DNA of 8,107 bases from CAZHSN01 sp964535125 (lineage in GTDB: Bacteria; Armatimonadota; HRBIN16). Below, piece after piece: positions 1 through 7,012 of the stretch. Made by a program: the position numbers and the translations under genes. The stretch spans positions 1-8,107 of the forward strand of contig CAZHSN010000171.1 of NCBI GenBank assembly GCA_964535125.1, written 5' to 3'. The notes beneath the pieces are model-generated. The model had not been told where the DNA came from and ran no database searches. It saw nothing but the letters and a program-made list of their open reading frames with translations. Each line of letters begins with the position of its first letter. The first letter of the stretch is position 1.

Positions 1-855
1 CATCTGAAACAGATAGTTGATGAACGCCAACAGCTGACCGACCTGCAGATCACCTCGATGCACGGCCACACCGCCAAACCACAACACCGCCACGATGCCC
101 ATACTGATCAACAGCATGATCGATGGCATGATCGCCGCAACGGTAACCATCGCCCGGATAGCGTCCAGGCTGAACTGCTGGTTCGCCTCACCAAAACGTG
201 ATGCTTCAAACGGCTCCCGCACGAACGCTTTGACAACCCGAACGCCAGACAGCGCTTCCTGCACGATGGTGTTCAACCGATCCAGCCGCGCCTGCATTGC
301 GGTGAACAGCGGATGCGCCCGTTGGTTCACCCACACCAGTACGGCGATCATTAACGGCCCGATGATAACCAGGATGATGGAGAGGCGAGGAGCGGTCAAC
401 ACAGCCATAATCAAGCTGCCGACCGTCAACAAGGGCGCACGCACCAGGATGCGCAGCACCATCAAGGCGGCTTCCTGTACCTGATCCACATCGTTGGTGA
501 CTCGGGTTATGAGTCCCCCGGTCTGCAGCCGGTCCAGGTTGCCGAAGGAGAACTGCTGGATCCGCTCGAACAGACTCTGTCGGATCGCCGTACCAAAGTG
601 CAACGCCGCGATGGTGGCATAGATTGTGCAGCCTACCCCGCCGACGAATCCCACCAGCGCGATCCCCAGCATGCGCAGACCGGTGTGTAATACGATCTGG
701 GTGTCACCCTGCGCGATACCGACATCCACGATATGCTGCAGCAGACGTGGTTGCGCCAAGTCCATGGTGACTTCCAACGCCATCAGCAGGGGAGCGAGCA
801 ATGCAGGCAGCCAGTACGGCCGCATAAACGAACTGAGTTGTCGAAGCGATTTCAT
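1..855 (-). CDS. ABC exporter, N-terminal transmembrane domain (3' end outside window)
   Basis: Inner-membrane ABC transporter of the exporter type (MsbA/LmrA/YheI-like, permease fused to ATPase). The window holds the first 285 codons, essentially the transmembrane domain; the nucleotide-binding domain lies beyond the left edge, so Walker motifs cannot be checked. Hydrophobic segments lie near residues 13-36, 61-85, 139-154, 157-177, 234-262 and from 272 on, giving the expected six helices. The segment TNDVDQVQ (120-127), after an LQTGGLITR stretch, is typical of ABC exporters, as is the cytoplasmic helix with NTIVQEALSGVRVVKAF (195-211). The ATG at 855 is the first reasonable start: a nearby ATG at 866 meets a stop after three codons, and no clear Shine-Dalgarno site precedes either. 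It lies 56 nt after the AMMECR1-domain gene on the same strand. Substrate unknown; multidrug or lipid export are both possible, and a half-transporter acting as a homo- or heterodimer is expected. Confidence 0.9.
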   Translation of the reverse strand, partial: MKSLRQLSSFMRPYWLPALLAPLLMALEVTMDLAQPRLLQHIVDVGIAQGDTQIVLHTGLRMLGIALVGFVGGVGCTIYATIAALHFGTAIRQSLFERIQQFSFGNLDRLQTGGLITRVTNDVDQVQEAALMVLRILVRAPLLTVGSLIMAVLTAPRLSIILVIIGPLMIAVLVWVNQRAHPLFTAMQARLDRLNTIVQEALSGVRVVKAFVREPFEASRFGEANQQFSLDAIRAMVTVAAIMPSIMLLISMGIVAVLWFGGVAVHRGDLQVGQLLAFINYLFQM

Positions 856-911
856 CAGTTCGTCATGTCGCGTGTATGGTATGGGATCACGGCAAGCGGA
901 TACCTCAATGA

Positions 912-1448
912 TCAGAACTCACGGATGCGTTGCGTATGAAACGAAAGCAGTGAAACAGGCGCGTCTGCGCGAATGCCGGCTTTCACCCGGGCCAGTGAGA
1001 TCAACGCACGGACTGTGCGCCCTTCGTGGGGCAGTACAACAGCCGACCGGTCTCCAGCACGAACCAGGATACCATCGCGTACTGGCCGGATGTTGGTTAC
1101 GTCCGTAATACGCGGACGGCTGAGGACCACTGATAGTTCAATGTGGATGCGGTTCAGTTCCATGTCGCGAACCGGAGCAAACCGACGGTCACGATAGGTG
1201 ACTCGTTGAGCCTCCTGTATCGCCTGGTGCACCAGCGTGGGACAGTCGGGTTCGAGACTGCCCCAGCAGGCGCGGGTCTTTCCGTTCAGTGTAAGCGTGA
1301 CAAACAAACCGGCCGGAGGTCTTAACCTCGGGTGGTGAGCTAGATACATGTCACCCAACGGCGGCGGTTCAGACCGCGCCGCACAGACAAGCGTCTGCCG
1401 CACCAGCCGCAACAACAGGTCAGTATCCGTACGCGGCAGCGGGTTCAT
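912..1448 (-). CDS. AMMECR1-domain protein
   Basis: A 178-residue protein matching the AMMECR1 fold over nearly its whole length. Recognisable family stretches are GLFVTLTLNGKTRACWGSL (47-65), where the family usually has an L/RGCIG core; DRRFAPV (87-93), equivalent to the usual DpRFpPv; the beta-strand IHIELSVVLS (101-110); GILVRAGDRSAVVLPHEG (126-143), like the family's G-V/I-G-R-A-LP strand; and SLARVKAGI (151-159). The core Cys61 and Gly63 are kept, but Arg-Gly-Cys-Ile-Gly has become Arg-Ala-Cys-Trp-Gly. The ATG at 1448 is chosen because it begins 4 nt after the nitrilase stop (1453-1455); longer versions of the frame would overlap the nitrilase by over 100 nt. Translational coupling is likely, as only a weak GGA (1458-1460) precedes it. 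Biochemical function is unsettled for the family, which in many prokaryotes is fused to or beside MEMO and radical-SAM proteins; neither is seen here. Confidence 0.85.
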   Translation of the reverse strand: MNPLPRTDTDLLLRLVRQTLVCAARSEPPPLGDMYLAHHPRLRPPAGLFVTLTLNGKTRACWGSLEPDCPTLVHQAIQEAQRVTYRDRRFAPVRDMELNRIHIELSVVLSRPRITDVTNIRPVRDGILVRAGDRSAVVLPHEGRTVRALISLARVKAGIRADAPVSLLSFHTQRIREF

Positions 1449-1452
1449 GGCC

Positions 1453-2253
1453 TCATATCCGGTAGAGCGCGGGACGCCTGTCGACCAGCGGACCGTGTCC
1501 CGCGCGCGCATACCGACGCGCATTCGACATGTCGAGTTCGGCATGCAGCGCCGCATCGCCGATGACGGGGGCTTCCGCGATCACCTGACCCGAGGGGTCG
1601 ATTATCTGGCTCCGCCCCAAAAACTGCGTGCCGTTTTCCACGCCCCAACGATCACATGCCAGCAGATAGGCTTCGGTATCGCGGGCGCGGCAACGTGTGG
1701 TGAAGTCCGGATTGGCCGTCATGATGTCCGGCCAGTTGGTAGGCAGCAGTAACAGTTCTGCGCCTTGCAGCGCCAGTGTTAACGCCACCTCAGGAAACCG
1801 CATATCATAACAGATCATGACGCCGAGGCACCCCAGGGCGGTTTGCACAACCGTCAGCGGGCCATCGCCGGCGTCGATAAACCGATCCGCACCCAGCGGG
1901 GGCAGATGCGTCTTTCGATAGAGGTGGGAAGCGCCATCGGGTGTGATCAGCGCCGCGGTATTGTACACACGGGCGTTATCCCGTTCCAGAAACCCCACAC
2001 ACATCGACAGGCCCAGTCCGCGGCACGCAGGAGACAATCTCTCGATCACGGCATCCGCAGGAACCGCTGCGTTCAAAGCCTCCTCCCGCGAGTCAAACAC
2101 GTAGCCGGTCAGCATGCACTCCGGAAAGACCGCCAGATCAGCGCCCTCGCCCGACGCAGTCTGCATATGATGGAGCACGCAGTCTATATTGGCATGTAGA
2201 TCAGCCGGTACCGGCTTCAACTGATGCACAGACACCTGTATCATGCGCTCCAT
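1453..2253 (-). CDS. Nitrilase-superfamily carbon-nitrogen hydrolase
   Basis: A 266-residue cytoplasmic enzyme of the nitrilase/amidase superfamily, which hydrolyses C-N bonds in nitriles, amides or carbamoyl compounds through a Glu-Lys-Cys triad. All three are visible: Glu45 in FPECMLTGY, Lys114 in LYRKTHLPPLGADRF and Cys148 in MICYDMRFPE. The length is that of a single-domain family member, and the C-terminal part (GRSQIIDPSGQVIAEA, near 213-228) is also typical. The ATG at 2253 is chosen because GGAGGG (2257-2262) sits 3 nt upstream, just after the mfd stop; an in-frame ATG at 2307 would overlap mfd by 44 nt and has no such support. It is 10 nt downstream of mfd and 4 nt upstream of the AMMECR1-domain gene. 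The substrate cannot be told from the sequence: an omega-amidase, a deaminated-glutathione amidase-like repair enzyme or an N-carbamoyl hydrolase are all possible. Confidence 0.92.
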   Translation of the reverse strand: MERMIQVSVHQLKPVPADLHANIDCVLHHMQTASGEGADLAVFPECMLTGYVFDSREEALNAAVPADAVIERLSPACRGLGLSMCVGFLERDNARVYNTAALITPDGASHLYRKTHLPPLGADRFIDAGDGPLTVVQTALGCLGVMICYDMRFPEVALTLALQGAELLLLPTNWPDIMTANPDFTTRCRARDTEAYLLACDRWGVENGTQFLGRSQIIDPSGQVIAEAPVIGDAALHAELDMSNARRYARAGHGPLVDRRPALYRI

Positions 2254-2256
2254 AGT

Positions 2257-2262
2257 CCCTCC
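2257..2262 (-). promoter_or_regulatory. Shine-Dalgarno site of the nitrilase gene
   Basis: GGAGGG on the minus strand, within the 10 nt between the mfd stop and the nitrilase ATG at 2253. It is the best ribosome-binding site in the leftward gene block and decides the nitrilase start. The spacing to the ATG is short, 3 to 4 nt depending on which bases pair. Confidence 0.7.
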
Positions 2263-2263
2263 G

Positions 2264-5200
2264 TCAGCTTCGCAGCGCTCGCCCGGCGATATCAAGGCCA
2301 TCAGCAATGGCGTCAGTGATGGAGTTATACCCCGTCAGACCCACCTGCATCTGCTCAGCGGTGAAACGGTGTTGCCGATACGCCTGGTTGAGGGCAGCGA
2401 TACGGCGGTTGTCCAACCGCACGCCGGGGGGAAACTGGATCACCGCTCCCGTGCCTGCGGACTTTACCGCTTGTACTCCGGCATGCCATGCGGCGATACG
2501 CAGTTCCAGAATCCGCACAGCGTTCATCACTGTTTGCGGACAGGGTCCGTACCGGTCCCTCAACTCCTGCTCAATGGCCTTGATGTCATCAAAGCTGCGG
2601 CATGCCGCCATTCGCTTGTAGAAGTAGAACCGTTCGTTCTCTTCAGCCACGAAGCTTTCCGGGATGTAGGCGTTGATCGGCAGTTCCACCGGGGGCAACG
2701 TGATCACCTCTTCGGTCTCACCCCGCACGTTCCGGATCTCCTCTGCAAGCATCTGGGTATACAGCTCCAGCCCCACCGAGAGCATCGCACCATGCTGCTC
2801 CACCCCAAGCAGATTGCCAGCACCACGGATTTCCAGATCGCGCATGGCGATCTTTAGCCCGGAACCAAGCCCGCTGAACTCCCGCATCGCGGTCAGCCTG
2901 GCATGGGCGCGCGTGTCCAGCCGCTTCTCATGCGAGTAGAAGAAGTAGGCGTATGCCTGCCGATCGCTCCGCCCTACCCGGCCGCGCAGTTGGTACAGTT
3001 GCGCCAACCCCAGCGTGTTGGCGCGCTCTACGATCAAGGTGTTGGCGTTCGGCACATCCAAACCGTTCTCCACAATCGTGGTGCAGACCAGAACATCGAA
3101 GCGGTGATCATACAAGTCCATCATCACCTCTTCCAGTTCGGCGTCAGGCATCTGACCGTGACCCACACGAACCCGCGCCCACGGCACCAGTTTGTGGATC
3201 TTCTCGGCAACATGGTAGATACTCTGAACGCGGTTGTGTACATAAAACACCTGCCCGCCGCGGCTCAGTTCACGCACGATCGCTTCACGCACCACCTCTT
3301 CATCAAAGGAGCGGACAATGGTTCGCACCGGCAGACGGCCGAAAGGAGGGTCGTTGATCACGCTCATGGAGCGTAGTCCGCCCATCGCCATATGCAGCGT
3401 TCGCGGGATCGGCGTCGCCGTCAGGGTCATGACGTCCACGCTGGCCCTCAGTTCCTTTAACCGTTCTTTGTGCCTGACCCCGAAGCGCTGTTCTTCATCC
3501 ACCACGATCAGGCCCAGGTTTTGCGGTTTGACATCGGCGCTCAGCAGGCGATGCGTACCCACCAGTACATCCAGCGCGCCTACCTTAAACCGGTCGATCG
3601 CCTCGCGTGACTCCTTGGGTGATGAGAACCGACTCAACAGGGCGATGCTCATCGGGTACGGTGCGAATCGTTCAGACAGCGTTGCGAAGTGCTGCGCAGC
3701 CAGCACTGTAGTCGGGCACAGCACAACCACCTGACGGCCGTCTTCCACTGCCTTGAAGATGCCCCGGATGGCGACTTCGGTTTTCCCGAAGCCCACGTCG
3801 CCGCACACCAGCCGATCCATCGGCCGACGGGTGGTCTCCATGTCGCGTTTCACATCACGGATGGCCTGCATCTGATCAGGGGTCTCTTCAAACGGAAAGG
3901 AGGATTCCAGTTCCTGCTGCCATGGCGAGTCCTCACCATAGGGTGGCCTCTCCGCTGCTTCCCGTGCGGCGTACAGCTTCACCAGTTCGGCGGCCACCTT
4001 CTGGGCCCGGGCGCGTGCCTGCTTCTTGGCTCGGGTCCACTCCGTTCCGCCCAAGCGGCGGATCTCCGGTGGATCGTCTTCAGACCCCACATACTTCTGG
4101 ATACGGTCTATCTGGTCACACGGCACTAGCAACTGGTCCGGCGGCGCGTATTCAATGATGATATAGTCGCGACGGACACCCAGCACCTCCCGGTTACCTA
4201 TCCCGCGGTAGATACCGATGCCGTGTTGGATGTGCACCACCGGTTCGCCCGGACGCAGATCCATGACCGATGCGATCGGGATACCTTCGTGTATGCGTCG
4301 ACGGGACACCCGGTGCCGGCTGGCGCCGAACAGTTCTGTATCGGTCAACATCGCCAGTTTCCAACCCGGCGCCACAAATCCCGCAGACACCCGGGCTCTG
4401 GCGATGGCGCACCGACCGGGACCAACCCCGTCCGGCCCCGCATCAGAAATGTCCAGATCGGCCAGAATTTCCCGGAGGCGAGTAGGTTGTTCGGTCGCCA
4501 TCAGCACGCTCATACCGGCGTCCATCCAGTTACGCAGCGTGGAAGCGAGCGCACCCGCCTGACCCCGGTAACCGCCGGGGGCGTTACTCACCCACTCCTC
4601 CACGCGCTCGGACGGCAAGAGATCCGCAGGACTCTGGATGGATGACCAGGCGGTCCAGCGGACGCCTTGACACAACGCGCTTACCAACCCCGCCACACGC
4701 TCCGGGTCGGGTGACGCCTCAGGTGTGGCAGACCAGAGCCGCTCCAACGGCAGGATTTCACCCCGCCGTGCGCGGTGACGCAGCACATCCGCAGACTCCT
4801 CGGCCATCTGCGTCTGGGAGGCAACGCACCGTACGGGATCAATGAGGATGAACCGCCGGTCCGCAACGCTATCGATCAAGCGATGGCCTTTGTTGAGCAC
4901 TGGCAGGTACAGCTCCAGCCGATCGAACGCCACACCGTTTTCGATGCAGGTGATGTCGTTGGCGATATACTCCTCAAGCTGATCGAGCGCACGCCGCTGC
5001 CCGGCCGCCGCCAGCGACTCGCAGGTCTCGGTCAGTATGGTGCGCAGCGTCTCTGCGGCGGACTGTCGATCCACCGCTTCCCATAGCACCTCACGCGCCG
5101 GAATGATATCCGCCTGATCCACATCGCCGACCGCACGCTGCGTGTTGGTGTCAAACCACTGCAGCCGATCAACCTCGTCGCCGAACAACTCGATACGCAA

Positions 5201-5791
5201 CGGATCGGAGAGGTGGGGCGGATAGACATCCACGATCCCTCCCCGCCGGCTGAACTGTCCCCGTCGCGCGACCATGCTTTCCCGAGTGTAGCCCAGCCTC
5301 ACCAGTTGCTGGCATAACCGGTCCAGATCCAGTGTTCCTCCCTTGCGCACGGTGAAACCGGCCAGCGAGAGATCTTCCAGGTCAACCGTAGGCTCCATTA
5401 ACGCCTGCGGCGTCGTGATGAGTACCGGCAAGGCATTTTGTGACAGCCGCCACGCGGTCTCTAACCGCGCCGTCAGCACGTTCGAGTCAGGCGGTGAGTC
5501 GTCATACAACTGCCCCAGCACGGTGGGAAACACCTGGACGCCGTCACCGGCACCCATCTCGCGCAGATCCATCGCCAGCGCATCAGCGCTCTGTTGGTCG
5601 GCGACCAGCACCACCAGTTTCTCTCCGCGCTGAACCATGGCGGCGATCAGAAACGGCGCCAGGTTCCCCGCTGCCGATACGTACTCCACGCGGTCGCCGG
5701 ATGGAAAGCCCGCATGCGGTAAACCGGTCAGCACCGGCTTGATGATGTCGCGCAGCCCTACGCTCTGCACGTTTTTTTGTTCAGACTTCAC
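2264..5791 (-). CDS. mfd: Mfd, transcription-repair coupling factor
   Basis: A 1175-residue ATP-dependent DNA translocase that removes stalled RNA polymerase from lesions and recruits UvrA for nucleotide excision repair. Slightly longer than the about 1150 residues of E. coli Mfd and complete. Domains in order: UvrB-like N-terminal module (about 30-330) with RRGGIVDVYPP (182-192); a less conserved linker; RNA-polymerase-interaction domain (about 510-570) with VVHIQHGIGIYRG; RecG-like helicase module with Walker A GDVGFGKT (664-671), DEEQ box (765-768), TATPIPRT (791-798) and QLRGRVGRS (934-942); the translocation motif region with EIRGAGNLLGVEQHG (987-1001); and the C-terminal TRCF domain (about 1035-1155). 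The start is GTG, with AGGAAG (5798-5803) 6 nt upstream. Codons 5-7 form an A7 run. It heads the leftward block; its stop is 10 nt before the nitrilase start, so the downstream genes are probably co-transcribed with it. Confidence 0.98.
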   Translation of the reverse strand: MKSEQKNVQSVGLRDIIKPVLTGLPHAGFPSGDRVEYVSAAGNLAPFLIAAMVQRGEKLVVLVADQQSADALAMDLREMGAGDGVQVFPTVLGQLYDDSPPDSNVLTARLETAWRLSQNALPVLITTPQALMEPTVDLEDLSLAGFTVRKGGTLDLDRLCQQLVRLGYTRESMVARRGQFSRRGGIVDVYPPHLSDPLRIELFGDEVDRLQWFDTNTQRAVGDVDQADIIPAREVLWEAVDRQSAAETLRTILTETCESLAAAGQRRALDQLEEYIANDITCIENGVAFDRLELYLPVLNKGHRLIDSVADRRFILIDPVRCVASQTQMAEESADVLRHRARRGEILPLERLWSATPEASPDPERVAGLVSALCQGVRWTAWSSIQSPADLLPSERVEEWVSNAPGGYRGQAGALASTLRNWMDAGMSVLMATEQPTRLREILADLDISDAGPDGVGPGRCAIARARVSAGFVAPGWKLAMLTDTELFGASRHRVSRRRIHEGIPIASVMDLRPGEPVVHIQHGIGIYRGIGNREVLGVRRDYIIIEYAPPDQLLVPCDQIDRIQKYVGSEDDPPEIRRLGGTEWTRAKKQARARAQKVAAELVKLYAAREAAERPPYGEDSPWQQELESSFPFEETPDQMQAIRDVKRDMETTRRPMDRLVCGDVGFGKTEVAIRGIFKAVEDGRQVVVLCPTTVLAAQHFATLSERFAPYPMSIALLSRFSSPKESREAIDRFKVGALDVLVGTHRLLSADVKPQNLGLIVVDEEQRFGVRHKERLKELRASVDVMTLTATPIPRTLHMAMGGLRSMSVINDPPFGRLPVRTIVRSFDEEVVREAIVRELSRGGQVFYVHNRVQSIYHVAEKIHKLVPWARVRVGHGQMPDAELEEVMMDLYDHRFDVLVCTTIVENGLDVPNANTLIVERANTLGLAQLYQLRGRVGRSDRQAYAYFFYSHEKRLDTRAHARLTAMREFSGLGSGLKIAMRDLEIRGAGNLLGVEQHGAMLSVGLELYTQMLAEEIRNVRGETEEVITLPPVELPINAYIPESFVAEENERFYFYKRMAACRSFDDIKAIEQELRDRYGPCPQTVMNAVRILELRIAAWHAGVQAVKSAGTGAVIQFPPGVRLDNRRIAALNQAYRQHRFTAEQMQVGLTGYNSITDAIADGLDIAGRALRS

Positions 5792-5797
5792 AGTTCA

Positions 5798-5803
5798 CTT
5801 CCT
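5798..5803 (-). promoter_or_regulatory. Shine-Dalgarno site of mfd
   Basis: AGGAAG on the minus strand, 6 nt before the GTG at 5791. It supports this non-ATG start for Mfd, whose N-terminal residues before the conserved VEYVSAAG region (35-42) have a normal length for the family. Confidence 0.65.
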
Positions 5804-5865
5804 GTGCAGGCCATCGGATGGTGTAGAATCCGTATATCCCGGGCAGCGAAACGCGCCGGGTGAAG

Positions 5866-5884
5866 CCTGCATTCTGTCAGCAGG
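5866..5884. repeat. Small inverted repeat (stem-loop A)
   Basis: CCTGC at 5866-5870 pairs with GCAGG at 5880-5884, leaving a 9-nt loop. A 5-bp stem of this kind can occur by chance; it is listed because a second stem-loop follows after one base in the same intergenic region. Confidence 0.35.
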
Positions 5885-5885
5885 T

Positions 5886-5905
5886 GTAACCACTCAGGTG
5901 GCTAC
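5886..5905. repeat. Inverted repeat (stem-loop B)
   Basis: GTAACCAC (5886-5893) and GTGGCTAC (5898-5905) pair in seven of eight positions, with one A-C mismatch, around a TCAG tetraloop. It lies 60 nt before the GH5 start and 95 nt before the mfd start. It could be an operator, a leader structure in one of the transcripts, or chance. It is not followed by a clean T-run on the plus strand (GTCTTGCTGTTGTTT), so a terminator is less likely. Confidence 0.4.
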
Positions 5906-5952
5906 CGTCTTGCTGTTGTTTCGCGTCATGATGTAGATACACACCACCGATT

Positions 5953-5956
5953 AGGA
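5953..5956 (+). promoter_or_regulatory. Shine-Dalgarno site of the GH5 gene
   Basis: AGGA, 9 nt before the ATG at 5966. It is a modest site with acceptable spacing and supports this start, which is needed to include the first GH5 strand at residues 21-28. Confidence 0.55.
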
Positions 5957-5965
5957 TACGCCGAC

Positions 5966-7012
5966 ATGAGCCGACAACCCGCCGGATCGTCCAGTACACC
6001 CGCACGTTCACTGTATGATTCACGCCGCGGTTTCAACCTGTTCAACATGTACGACGTGAACGACCGGTTCTCGCCCTTTCCGGATGAACTGCTCGTGATC
6101 GGCCGGAAACTGGGCTTTGACCTGGTGCGGCTGTGCGTGGACTACCGGGGATGGGCGTCGCCCGCGCATCCCAACACATATGATACGGCACGCTTGAGAC
6201 ACATCCGCGATACGGTCAACCGCGCGGTCGATCTCGGCTTCATTGTGGTGCTGGATATGCACACCGCTCCGGGGCACAACGCCGATACCGAGTCGCCGCC
6301 CTTGCGCACCAGCGTGTCATCACAGCGCCGGTTCACCCGCCTGTGGCAACACCTGGCCGGGTGGCTGAAGGACACGCCGGTCCCTTCGCTGGTTTTTAAC
6401 TTGCTGAACGAACCGGAAGATCACTGGACGGAAGCCCAATTGCGCCGAGTGATCACCCCGGCAGCACAGGCGGTGCGTCAGGTGACACCTGATCGACGGA
6501 TGGTGGTCGACGGCATGTCCTGGGGCCGGACGCCAGCCCCTTCGCTGGCCGCACTGCACATTGACCAGTCCGTGCATGTGTACGATCCGATGCCGCTCAC
6601 GCACTGGCGCGCCGAATTCCAACCCGGAGCGATGGACTGGCCGCAACCGGATTGGCCCTTGCATGTCGACCGTCAAGTCAGCGCCGCGTGGGCCGGTTCG
6701 TGGGATCAAGACCGGGTCGAACGTCAACTGCTGGCGCCCTGGCGTGCCTTGTCGCCCGAATCACAGGTGTTCGTGGGTGAGTTCGGTGTCTACAAACACA
6801 CCCCGCACCGGGTCACGCTATCCTGGCTGGATGATGTCTGCGAACTGTTCGCCCGCAGCCGCTGGGGATGGGCCTTATGGCACCTGTCCGGACCATTTGG
6901 TGTGCTGGACAGCCGACGCAGCGATGTGCGGTACGAGGCGTACCACGGCCACCAATTGGATCGTCAGATGCTGGATGTGTTATTGCGGCCGCGGACTCAA
7001 GCGCGCGGATGA
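5966..7012 (+). CDS. GH5-type glycoside hydrolase, probably cytoplasmic
   Basis: A 348-residue TIM-barrel glycoside hydrolase of the GH5 (cellulase A) type, retaining mechanism expected. The eight residues usually conserved in GH5 can all be placed: Arg55 (FDLVRLCVDY), His99 (VLDMHTAPG), Asn148 and acid/base Glu149 (FNLLNEPE), His204 and Tyr206 (HVYDP), nucleophile Glu272 (FVGEFGVY) and Trp305 (GWALWHLSGPFG). The first barrel strand is RRGFNLFNMY (20-29). The N-terminus, MSRQPAGSSSTPARS, is polar and Ser/Pro-rich with no hydrophobic stretch, so there is no signal peptide; no carbohydrate-binding module or dockerin is present. It stands alone on the plus strand between housekeeping genes, divergent from mfd and overlapping the end of the xerD-like gene. 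The substrate is open: beta-glucan, beta-mannan or a glycolipid-type glucoside are all within GH5. No other sugar gene is nearby to guide the choice. Confidence 0.88.
   Translation: MSRQPAGSSSTPARSLYDSRRGFNLFNMYDVNDRFSPFPDELLVIGRKLGFDLVRLCVDYRGWASPAHPNTYDTARLRHIRDTVNRAVDLGFIVVLDMHTAPGHNADTESPPLRTSVSSQRRFTRLWQHLAGWLKDTPVPSLVFNLLNEPEDHWTEAQLRRVITPAAQAVRQVTPDRRMVVDGMSWGRTPAPSLAALHIDQSVHVYDPMPLTHWRAEFQPGAMDWPQPDWPLHVDRQVSAAWAGSWDQDRVERQLLAPWRALSPESQVFVGEFGVYKHTPHRVTLSWLDDVCELFARSRWGWALWHLSGPFGVLDSRRSDVRYEAYHGHQLDRQMLDVLLRPRTQARG

Larger units (their letters stand above)
5792..5965. promoter_or_regulatory. Divergent intergenic region between mfd and the GH5 gene
   Basis: The longest non-coding stretch in the window, 174 bp, must carry the promoters for leftward mfd and rightward GH5 transcription. 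I could not find a convincing -35/-10 pair on either strand: TAGAAT (5824-5829, plus strand) resembles a -10 box but lacks a matching -35. The region holds two adjacent stem-loops at 5866-5905 and a direct repeat of CAGGTG (5881-5886 and 5895-5900). That it contains promoters is inferred from the divergent gene order. Confidence 0.5.

Noticed and set aside
626..1108. Long open frame on the plus strand (160 codons)
   Set aside because: It spans the start of the exporter and the end of the AMMECR1-domain gene on the other strand, has no recognisable domain, and has the composition of an antisense shadow.
1449..1556. Extended N-terminus of the AMMECR1-domain protein (start at 1556)
   Set aside because: The extra 36 residues overlap the nitrilase end, are Arg-rich and unlike the family, and the ATG at 1448 fits the neighbouring stop.
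2254..2307. Extended nitrilase start at 2307
   Set aside because: It would overlap mfd by 44 nt, while a GGAGGG site directly precedes the ATG at 2253.
2243..2857. Plus-strand open frame of 204 codons opposite the 3' part of mfd
   Set aside because: It lies opposite the well-conserved Mfd C-terminal region; long antisense frames are expected in GC-rich coding DNA and no family motif is visible.
5824..5829. TAGAAT resembling a -10 box on the plus strand
   Set aside because: No matching -35 element lies 16-18 nt upstream, and it would leave a leader of about 130 nt.
5910..5939. Possible promoter TTGCTG / TAGATA before the GH5 gene
   Set aside because: Only three of six bases match consensus in each box with an 18-nt spacer, so it is not distinguishable from chance.
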